A stretch of DNA of 64,000 bases from Trichoplax sp. H2 (lineage: Eukaryota > Placozoa > Uniplacotomia > Trichoplacea). Below the pieces are notes generated by a model, which searched no databases, had not been told where the DNA came from, and was given only the letters and a program-made list of their open reading frames with translations. The stretch covers positions 1 through 64,000 of the forward strand of contig NOWV01000192.1 in the NCBI GenBank assembly GCA_003344405.1, written 5' to 3'. Below are positions 14,301-26,300 of the stretch, piece by piece (the first letter of the stretch is position 1; each line of letters starts with the position of its first letter). A program made the translations under genes and the position numbers.

Positions 14301-17300
14301 GTTTTGTGATAGTAGACTATTAGCCATATTTAGTATGATACACGGTATTGCCGTTTCTATATTTATCTTATGATATATTTAGTAGCCCACAATTATAGTC
14401 TGTAATAGTAGACTCTATGCTAGAGCAAAGATGATTATATACAGCAAGATATTGAACTATTAATAATGATAGAGATTGTGACAGTGTTTTATACTGTATT
14501 AAAATCAGAAATATCTATATTAGGATAATTTTGTTAGCTTATCCTTATTTGGTCAACTTCTAATTTGGATATACTGTGTTTTAATATAACACTGCCTTTT
14601 TATGACAGAGACATATATACATATACTGAAATTAATAGTTATAGTAGAGCAAAAGTGTTCCCGATAGTGCAAAAACCATTCCCGGATACGTTGTTCAAGG
14701 AACTGGCTTTTAATCATACATTACATTATCTTGTTACAAAGCTGTTTTGTGACAGAGATATAAATAGAATTGTAAATCAGATATTAGGATATGTTTAGTT
14801 GATTGTACTTTAGATTATCTGGTTGTTATTTTTAGAAGTCTTTCAGTAGTAGTATTCAGCCAAAGTAGAGCTGTACGGAGCTAATCTTTGTCTTAGATCT
14901 AATAAAGTTCTAATTTTCTACCGATTTGAATTTTCATAATCAGATTTTATCACAAATTCTTATAGTCAATTTAATGCTATTTATGTTTCAAAATAAACCT
15001 CTTTTTGTCGATATTTGCTATAGGCTGATTGACGAAAATCAGTTAACCTTTATTCAGGATTTTCAATTTTCTGAGCTGAAAGCATTGCAAACTTTGTTAG
15101 TTATTTATTTATCTTTACTACATATCAAAAACATGACACAGGAATATTAAATAAAAATGGCTATAATTTGAATAAATATTAGATATTTAAGGTCAAATAA
15201 AATAGAACTTGTCCAACCTAAAGCTTTTGAAGGACTGGATAATATTAAGGAAATGTAAGTAGCTAGACTGATGTAAATAAAAATTTTTAATTCTAATGTA
15301 TGGCGATATTATAATCGGATGAAATTAGTCGTTGGCCAATGAATCAATGTGAAGCAAAGCATATACAATTTATAAATTTCTGACAATCTAAAACTTATAG
15401 CTTGCTAATATTTTATACTATCCTTTATAACCACTGTGATGGAAATGCAACAATCTATAGTTGGCTTGACGGCAATCCCCTCAATCATTTATTGGATTTA
15501 CCTTTTAACAGCTTCAAAAGTCTTAATTACATGTAAGAAATAGGAAAAATCAATTTTAATAATTCGATATGATTTAAATTTAAGGTCCTTAATGTAACAT
15601 ATTGTACATTATTTTTTAATATTAATAACTCGAATTATGCGAGATAAGCATTAACGAATTCTATAATTTAAAAACTCGTTAGAGGCTTATCCAAGACCAA
15701 ACTGCTTAGAATCAATATTTCTTGTGCAAACATTGATGTCTATAAAGTCAGTAAAATGTAAGTTTATATTTCTTTTTCTATTTTCAAGCATGAAACATTT
15801 CCAAAACAATTTTATTTATTCCACTTACGGCTATAATTGGCCATTAGCCATTCTGTAAATATTACTCTTGCAAATTATTTTGAACAGTGATAAGTATATA
15901 ATACCTTAATTTTTCAATACCTTATTGTCACAAAACAGCTTTGGAACAAGATAACGTAATGTACGATCAACAAGTTAATTTTTGAATACCACGTATCAAG
16001 GAACGATATCTGCACTATCAGAAACACTTTTGCTCTACTAATAGACTACACAAAGACTTAGACGCTGCGTATTTACGTTAAACACTAAGTTAAGAATCCG
16101 CTTTATTACACGATATGCTGCATTTACATACTATTACTCAAAAGTTCATAAGTCATAGTAAGATTAACTTTGGAATAATTCACTGAATTAGATATTAATT
16201 TTAGCTACTGCTTCCTAATGCAGACAATAGTATTTACGAACATAGACACCTGATGACTAATACAGAATAGTCAGATTACGATATGTCTTATCATGAGATA
16301 TTTCTACGATAATTCATAATCTACCATAAATAAGTTATAAACACAATGATTCAAAGAGTTAGTAGATAATCTGCATTCCCTAATATAACTATTAATTTCA
16401 GTATTTGTATAAATGTCACTGCCATAAAAAGCCAGTGCTACATTTAAAGACAGTATATCCAAACTAGAAGTTAACTAAATAAGGATAGGCTAACAGAATT
16501 ATCCTAACATAGATATTTCTACTCTAAAACAGTATATAACACTGCAATACTTATTTAACCGATTAAGTAGCAAGATTAAATAGAAGTAATTAGAAAAATA
16601 TATCCTATTTATAGAATTTCATACTTTAAGAATAGGGACTAAAAGGTAGTTATTACTCTTTATAGCCTTAGTTACTGATTTTATTGCTTTTCTTTGCATA
16701 GGGATTTATCGAACAACCTAATGAGTGAAATTAAAATTTTTGGATGTTTTCCTTGCTTGCAGCAAATGTAATTAAGTACTGAATAATAGTATCAATCTTA
16801 TTGTACTATTTATCAAAGACTGATTAGCTATTTTGTTAATTTTGATATAACGTCAGTCCACTTACTATGCTGCTGAAATATTCTTTCAATGTCATCAATA
16901 TACAGTACCTGAATTGATTAGCATTAATGACGCACTTGCTTCAATTTTCAGCAATATCTCAAGCAACAGATTTACTAGGGATGAAAGTCTATCTTTTCGT
17001 AACCTTTCTTGTATTTCATCATTGTAAGTAAATTGTTTACCTTTGAGTTTAATGGCTGTATGATATAAAGTGCATATTAGTATCATGATGATATCAATAC
17101 GTACTCCTTTGCTCTCTTCTAAACGATGCTCTTATGCATTTCAGCTACATATGATTACAATTTTATCAGTTAATATATTTATATATCGTAATAATTTAAA
17201 TTAAATAATATCTTAACTTGACCAAACATTATAAACCTGGAGTCTGTTTAATTAATCTATTAACAGCGTATTAACAATATAGCTTAAAGAGCATAATACA

Positions 17301-20300
17301 GACCACACTTTTATTTCAACAACATGTGAATTTGATTTTAGAGATGTTAGCAAAAATAGAATTTTGAAGTTATCTTCAGATGTTTTCTCCACTTTACAAG
17401 ATCCTACAAACCTTTCTACACTGTATGTATACATATGAAATTCTTAGTAAATGTTATATATATATATATATCAATCAATGTATTACATTTTAATGAAAGT
17501 ATTATAATTTTTCATGTCATTCTTTAATAACACATTTAAATGCAGAAATATATCTAGCAATCGGCTAGACTATATCCGAGCAGATATATTTTATCCAACA
17601 TCTGGTTTGAAAACGCTGTAAGAATTATTGCTATTACACAAATGAATATATTTGAGGTCCTAGTGATAAATGCCAGCTTTAATTCTTAGCGACATAACGG
17701 AATAATGCTATACAGTAAGACATAAATTATCGGAGAGTTACCACTACAATTTTGAAAAAGACTGCTTATGTAATTCTATAATCATTAGCTACCGATGTAC
17801 AATATTAGATATTGTGCACTGATTTACCTATTCATACATATTGCGCTCTAAATTAAAAACCCACGTCAATTCCAAACACAAAAATATGCTAATGATCTAT
17901 AATATATTGCAAAATATCACCTACTCAACAAAGATTTGAAATATATTGCTATCTTGGTTGTTTATAAGCAGAAATATTGAAAATAATCGTCTGGATACAT
18001 TGAATTTTATTCAGCCGTTGCATAAACTAAATACGTTGTAAGTAAATTTTTTGCTGTACAATTGAAATGATAAATAGAAATGTTAGTTGTATCTATGCCG
18101 TGTATTTTCGTTTTAACATATCTTTCATGAAACTCAGCTGCTTTTTGGCTCGAATTGCAATCAGTATCGAGAACAATGCGAGCAAGTTCATTTATTCACT
18201 TCCATTTACTAAATCGTTCTTCGTCTATCAATAAAATTTTACTAGATTGGGCTCCAAAAATCGAATAAGTACATTAAAGAGTGGCTATTTTAAAAATTTA
18301 ACAAATCTATTGCATCTGTAAGGAAATTAACTAAGGAGATCATTCTATAAAATAATCAATTTGAAGCCAATTTAAGGCATCAATACCAGCTAACCACTTT
18401 AAAATTAGCTAAAAATGATATTGCAAAATCTATGAATAAAATAACGATGACTTTTATCATAAATTCTATGAAAACGTTGTTAGGTATTTAAGTTTTAATG
18501 GAATTAAATCTATTAGAAATGGAATATTTGAAGGATGCAAAAGTATCATAAATATGTAAGTTTCGATAGAAATTAATGTAAAGGACAAGCCTTCCAAATT
18601 TTTGAAAAAAATCAATGCTGCTGTTACGGTGTTACCTTACCGTTACGATAGTTTAATACGTACAGTAGTAGACAATATAAAAAATATCCATATTTGTAGT
18701 GCTAGGTAAGATAAGTAATGCCTTAACGTTAATATTATTTGTGATAGTTTATTACATATATTTGATATTTATTGTTATTATGTGTATATATAGTAGCAAG
18801 ATAATTCAAGTTCTAGCGATTGATAGTTGAATTAGACAACATGCTTAGATTAAGATTAGGTATGAGTAAGAGATTAAAAATATTTGCTGATAGAAAAACT
18901 AAAGGAACATCTCATTTCGAGATGTCTCTCCTAGTATGGTATGATAATAATTCTTTGTTGTTTATAAATTATTCAGTTTCTATATCAATGGGAACGTTTT
19001 AGTTGAGTTTCGTGGTGAAAAGTTGTAGACGTGTCCATGCTAATAAAAGTTCTATCTTTATGGTACTATCTTGTGTGTGTTTAACGTATAGTAAAAGGCT
19101 GTTTCAGTCAATAGTTACTTATAGACTTTTACTGTATGTTTTCCTTGTCGTGAAGTTGAATTTATGACGGCTGCATTTTATAGAGTGCAAAGAATTACAT
19201 CTATTGCCACAATTCTTATTTGTAAATATTCAATATTTCTATTCTAGGAGGCTAGACCATAACAAAATCGCAACCATAGAGAATACTGCATTTCTTGGTT
19301 TATCAAATTTAAATTTGCTGTATGTTATTGAATTTTTCGTCTGAGAGTTATTTAATTTATTACAGTTTATACCGGAATTAATTACACAAGCAGAGTATTA
19401 GCTGACTGTTTTAAAATAGTTGTTTTTTACTACCTTAATTTTAATTTATTAGAGACATCAGTTATAATCGCATAATTTCATTGAAAGGAATATTTCTTCA
19501 AGATTTAAAAGAGTTAAATTCATTGTAAGTAGTTGATTCTCTATGTCTTGTACTATTATTTGTAAATCTATCCCTATCTAACTCTATGATATTTTCAGCC
19601 TTATAGACAATATTACTGTCTATAAACTGCTGTGGATATTTGTTTTAGAAAATAATCATTATTAAGATAACCAACAGGATTGGGTATTCTAAAAGAGGGC
19701 ATCTGCTCTGACATTACTAATTTATACGTTCTCTTGTTTATAATTCGCAGAAAATGTGATGGTAATCTAATCTCTTCGTTAGCGGGATCACCATTTTATA
19801 ATCTATCTAAAGTTACTCAACTGTAAGATTAATTAATATTCTTACTTAATATTAAATTTTAATCCAAAATAGAAAACATAAATTGCGAATATCAAATATG
19901 CTAAAACATCGGTTTCTTCATTCTAATATCAACTATTTTTTCGCAGATCTCTGGACCATAATCAAATTGTTGATATTGCTAACGATAGTTTTACTAACTT
20001 AAATAGTTTAAGTAAATTGTAAGTCAATCAAGCATTTTAAGTTTGCATTGTTTTAAAGAGTAGAGTAATGATATTGATTTAAAGAAAGTCATATTTGATT
20101 TACCTATTTCATAGATCGATTAATCATAATAGACTTTCTGGCTTATCGTGCAGTTCAATTTACAAAACTATTCAAGACTTGTACGTAAAAACGAAAAAAA
20201 CTGCAGAGCTATAAATCTGTCTATTTTACTAAAAGTTTTAGTCACTTTTCAATTAGTAATTCATTAAAAAATTAAAGTATTAATGCTTGGCAATTTCTTA

Positions 20301-23300
20301 TACCATTTATATCACAATCAAATTTGATTGTTTCCTATAGGAGTGTACACCATAACAATATATCTTATATCTCACCAAGTTGTAATGAAACGTTTGGGAG
20401 TTTAAAGAATAGCTTGTAAGAGGAATCTTGTTTGAAAAGTTTACATCATACTACAGAATTAGGGAAAAAAATTATACTAGCTGTGTATATTCTTACTATT
20501 GGCGTTTTATATATAAACTGTAAATTTCCACTTTATTTGTTATGATGGTTTGTTCTTTACTTTAAGACTTAAAGTAATAATTCTTCCATATTAATCACAA
20601 GGGATATGAGCTATAATGATCTTGAAGCAAATGGTATTAACATTTACGATCAAATCTTGATAAAACTAGCCAAGTTACCTCCTACTCTGTAAGTACCGTT
20701 GCACAACTTCAAGCAAGTAAATGAATAATGATAGTTGTCTTAAAATAGTAAATGTTATTTTGCCTAATGATATGAAACTTTAACGCCATTATTCACAAAT
20801 TTTTTGCTTAAATGTAATTAGACTACTGGCTGGCAATAATATTACATCACTACCACATTCCTTTATGAAATGGAATATATATCTTAGAACATTGTAAGTG
20901 TGTTAAAAGCTATAACTAAGCGATAAAGCCAATTAAGCGTAGAAATGTCTTCAATATCTATTTTAATTCGAAAATTATTAAATAACGATATATTTAAACG
21001 TTTAATTAGTTTCAGCATTTGATGTATAAACCTAATACATTTTTGGGCCTTTTGAGCTCTAATTATCCACCATTGAGTAAAATCTTACCAACTTATTGTA
21101 CAAATGAGGCTAACCAGGAACTTTCATCTGCGTGTAAATTACTATTTAAAGAGTGAATGATCTAATCAACAAAAGATTAAATAGTACTCCTGATCAGTTT
21201 GCCATAAGAACTTCGGCAAAGTTACTATGCAGTGGAGCTACAGCGTCCACATTAACTTGGTGATAGCAAACTCATGAGTTGAACTGGAATAGCTAATAAT
21301 AAAGTATCATATATACGTTAATCAAGAATATGTTATAGGTAGAGTAGTGCCGACTAAATTAGTGCAGAAACAATTATCATAGAAGTAATTTTACTATCTA
21401 TCGTGTTACTAAGTAATTTTGCTGGATCGATGTGAGTAAAGAATACCTGCTTTCTCTCATCTACTTGTTGTCGCAACCTCGGTCTTGTCAATTTATAAAA
21501 GGGTCTTTATCAATTCTCAGCGTTGCTAAGGATCTAGATTCGGTTTGTGTGTTAGGTGAAACATAACAGCAGTTAAATACGACAAGTGCTATTAATAGTT
21601 ATTGTCTTTTACTCCTTGGATTACTGGTGCACCATTCTAGACGATAGTTTCTCGGAAGGGTTTTATAAATTAATAACGTTATAAGCGTATCACCAATTTG
21701 TAATAAATTTATGTTTCTAACTAGCTACACTCACGCTTGCTATATTAAGATGTAACCAAATTAAAAGTTACATTTAAATTATGTTGAGGTTCGCATGCTA
21801 TACGTAAGATTATAAATAGATGAATTTCAGAATATTATCGATTTATCTGGAATTATATGCTATATGTAGCAACATGTATAACCATAATAGGCATGGAAAA
21901 TAGAGTATAAATCACGTAATTCATTTACTGTCGATTGACCTTGGCATATGCTACTGCTCAATCTAAAATAAATCAATTATCGGCTTACAATTAAATTTAT
22001 AGGTCTATTGGACATAACAAATTGGCGTTATCTGCCATCAAACGTATCATAAAAGGATTCTATATCACTAATTACTGCTTGCCACCAAGTATATCTACGA
22101 CAGCTAAATGTTTTATGTATTCTATGTAAGTTATGTACTTTGCCTAAATATGTTTTAATCGATTTATAAACAATTAATTTGTATTCAAAGAAGCCAAACA
22201 ATAGCAATTTGTCAATCGTTAATAGTGTATTTTTACCTATGCGAACTCATACTATCGAATTATTTAATTGGAGCAGAGATGCAAGCCATAGCAGGTTAAC
22301 AGAAATTCCATCCAATGTATTTGTTCATCTGAGAGGATTTTTGAAAGTCTTGTAAGTTATCTTTGCTAAATACCAAACGTAAATTAATCTTTATTTGAAA
22401 TTAAATAAAAAATGGGTAATAACCAGATAATTTACTTTATATCTATTGGTTTTATTGGAAGCATAAATAAAACAATTGTATAAATGCGGTTAATTAATAA
22501 CGTAAATCTAATAATTATATAGTAGATTGAGAAAAATGAGGTGCTTTTAATAGATAGTTACTAATAATGTAACGGCCCACTTATCATCATATGTTTAACA
22601 ATTTTACTTATACCAGATTCGCCTTAGATTTAAATTACAGTACTTTCTATATTCATTCACAATACAACATGATTACTATAATTCAATTTATAAAAGCCTC
22701 GGAAAATGCTCAACTGATTAATTAAGATTTCAGACACGATTCGATATTACGACGATGGTATTAAAATAGAAATACCCTTTGAGGCAATTATAGAAGTGTG
22801 ATAAAGTTTGCTCTCAAAAATACAGTTTCTTGCAAACTTCACTTTACGTAAGATTAGGTTCGTCTCATAGCTAACAAGGACTGTCTAACTGCAGTCAGAC
22901 TATCTCTGGAATATCTGAATTATCACAGCAATATTCACAATTGATATACAATTAGTTACTCAATGATTTTTTCAAGCACAATCTTGTCTTACCAATTAAG
23001 TTATAAGTTTATATCTAAATTTACTATCGCGCTATCAGTTCATAATTTGCGCTTCTAATTAAAACGTCGCAATACAAATCTTACAGTACTAACATAATTA
23101 ACGCTCTCTATTATTATCACAGAATCTTAATATAAGCATCTCAATACAATTACTACAATACGTACAACCAACATCTTCCTCGATTAGACACTTATGCAGT
23201 CTTACACCTTAGCGTACAATTTATCAATTTTCGTATTATTCCATAATCTTATTCTTAAGCTTATTTGGGGCTTCACTACATGAAGATACAAGTAACTATC

Positions 23301-26300
23301 TTTTTTTGACTATCGCATTAAATTTTGCATACGTATGTGTACTTGATGTCATTGCACTAATTCAGCGGTAGCAATTTTAATTAGTGTCTTTTTGATCAGT
23401 TCTCAAAATTGCTATAACAGCAAATTAATAAATTGAATATCGGACATTACCATTATGATTTAAGAATATCTTAAATTGGTTTTCTTTGTACTGTATGATA
23501 GAAATCTAAATTATAACGAGATAACACAGATCGACGCCTCGGCCATATTTCGAGATAGTGAAAGAAACTTGCAAGAGCTGTAAGTTAAAAATATTGCAAA
23601 AGCGCTTTTTATCACCTTTTCATATTTAATTAATAATAATCATTTATTGCGCTAAATTTCTCTATCTGAATACTATCTAGTACGGTACCTGATAACAATC
23701 TTGCATTTTTAGATCATATAATGTGGCAAATCCGATTATGTAGTTATGATAACTTTGATCTATTGATTTAGGCGTTTGGCTAATAATGCATTATCTAAAG
23801 TTACCAATCGTTACAATATTCAGTTTAATGCACTGAAGTTATTGTAAGAATAAGGCTTAATATAACGACTTTATTATTTAATAGTTATATGAAAAATATG
23901 CGTCTAAGATTTTCTTGTATATTATGAAATCTATGCAGGGATTTAAAACAAAACAGACTTTCTAACATTTGTGGAAGGTCTAGCGTATTAGGAATTGCGC
24001 CCAACCTTTTAGAATTGTAATAATAAAAGTTCTATTATCATATATTCTATGTTCACTATTATTGCGTACGCTTAACTCAGAGAATACTTATAAATACACC
24101 TATTCGCTCTTATATTCTCTTAGATATTTAGATTTCAATAAAGTCAGAATTTTAACAAGTAGGTGTTTCGGGACACTATTCAAACTACAACTATTGTAAG
24201 TTTAAAATTTTTTAAATTATCTGCTGCCTTAAATATCAAATTCTATCTCAGTTTCAATAAAGCTAGCATGTATTATAATAAGAAAGAGAACTTATTACGG
24301 CATGTTGATGTACAGATTTGTCTACCGTTGCCACTTTAGAGTTAGCTTAAGATAGTATTCTTTTACCGTGCTATTAGATCTATTAGGTCAAATCCTTTGG
24401 CACTGTTAAATGACATATCATTTTATGGTTCAGTATCCCTGAAAAATGTGTAAGTTAAAATATTTCTAGGTTCAAATCTATCTTACAGAAGATGTCTTTA
24501 ATAATTTTTAATGTCAATTTATCGTATTTTTAAATAATTAAACAAGATAAAATTCTTGATGGGAAATTTGAATTTATTACTCTCATCAAGTGTCTACTAA
24601 TATAGTTAATAATTTTAAGTATTAAAGAGGAAATTAAGGCTCAAAATTTACAGATTGCAGAATTATTGACGTTATATCTCTAAAATCTCTCGCTGGTTTG
24701 CATTTCCATAGAGTTACTCTCTTTCCATAGTCTAATCTTCATAACAATGCTTTATATTTCAATAATTAATATTAGCAGGCGTAATGTCAATCACTTTTAA
24801 TATCATCATTAAACTTAATCTCCCCTATTTTTGTCCAAGGCCTTCATATTTCATAATTGCTGTACGATGTCGAAAATTTCATTCAGATTTATCTGCTAAT
24901 TGATTTCTTAAATCTTCCATCTGTTTTTGTGAAAAACGTCCTTTAGAGCCTCCACACGTGCTTACTTATGCTGTATAGTTCCAGCCAAAATTACAACATG
25001 TTCACCAACTCCGGATTTAGATTCAGCCTCAAGCTGTGAAAATATACTTGCTCACATATCTTTACGTTTAGCTGTTTGGATTATGGGAATTGCATCATTT
25101 ATAGGAAATATACTTGTCGTTACCATGCATCACACCAATAACAATCAAAAGATGAGTAAAGCTACAGAACTTGTCTTCAGTAATTTAGCCTTGTCAGATT
25201 TTTTAATGTCAATCTATTTATTTATTATTGGTGTTGCCGATGTAATTTACCGAGATCGTTACTCTCAATATGCTGAAGAATGGCTCAGTAGTCCAGCATG
25301 TTTTATTGCATCGTTCTTAATATCTACATCAAGCTTGATGTCGGTTATTATGATGCTATTTATCAGCATCGACCGATATTTAATTACTGCTAATCCATTT
25401 GCATCATTGGATGGAAGATATAAACGGACTAAGATAGCATTAATAGTTGGATGGATATTGGCATGCACTTTTATTAGTATACCAGTTATAATGGGTACTA
25501 ATCAAATTGGAGATAGGCGATTACACGAATTCAGTTCTATTTGCTCTCCGAGTAATTTAAGTGATAAATTTTATGCTGGCTGGGTACTTGCTTTCGTTAT
25601 AATACAATTTTTATGTTGGGCTGCAACATTAATAGTCTATGTGTTGTTAATAATATCAGTTAGTAAAACACAGCAATCCGTTCGTAGTAGTGCTCAATCT
25701 CGCAATTTCACAATTGCGATTCGATTATCAATAATTTTAGTTACAGATTTGATTGCATGGCTACCAGTTTATGTTATTTCTGCAATGACTATAATTCAAG
25801 GCAAATTAAATATATTTACATTACAATTTGCGATCATCTTGGCTGTACCACTCAATTCAGCGATTAATCCGTATATTTATACAGCTACTGGAACAGCTTG
25901 CTTCAATCAATTGGTTTCTATGGGATCGAAAAGAAAGTCAGCACGATCTATGCTTAGTCGAGGTGCTGATATGAGTACATTTAGGAGTAATGCAAAGGCT
26001 ACAAAGCCCAGTAAGACAGGCACTGATCTTGCTCAAGTACAAATACAGAATCAAAATACTGTCTGCTCAACAATTATTGACCCTTATAGTTACATATACG
26101 ATGACGTTGATAATTGTTCGACAAAGCAAATTGTAAGTGAAGAAATCGATTCTGATGGAAAAGTTGCAATAGAATGCGATTTCGATCGCTGTGATACTAA
26201 TTCTCCATGGCGAAGGCATAAGGCACCTTTACGTTTATCTGATGATACTGCAATTGTAATTAATGACATCGATGCATCGAACAATGTCAATTATGAGAAT

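Noticed and set aside
21016-21132. Long open stretch after TTTCAG with LRR-like leucines
   Set aside because: Entering it in phase 2 meets TGA at the second codon; the open frame needs phase 0, unlike every neighbouring intron.
24661-24727. Possible extra exon between the last LRR exon and the seven-helix exon
   Set aside because: The frame is open, but splicing at its only phase-2 donor creates TA|A, a stop, when joined to 24947. Direct joining of 24449 to 24947 fits the family hinge better.
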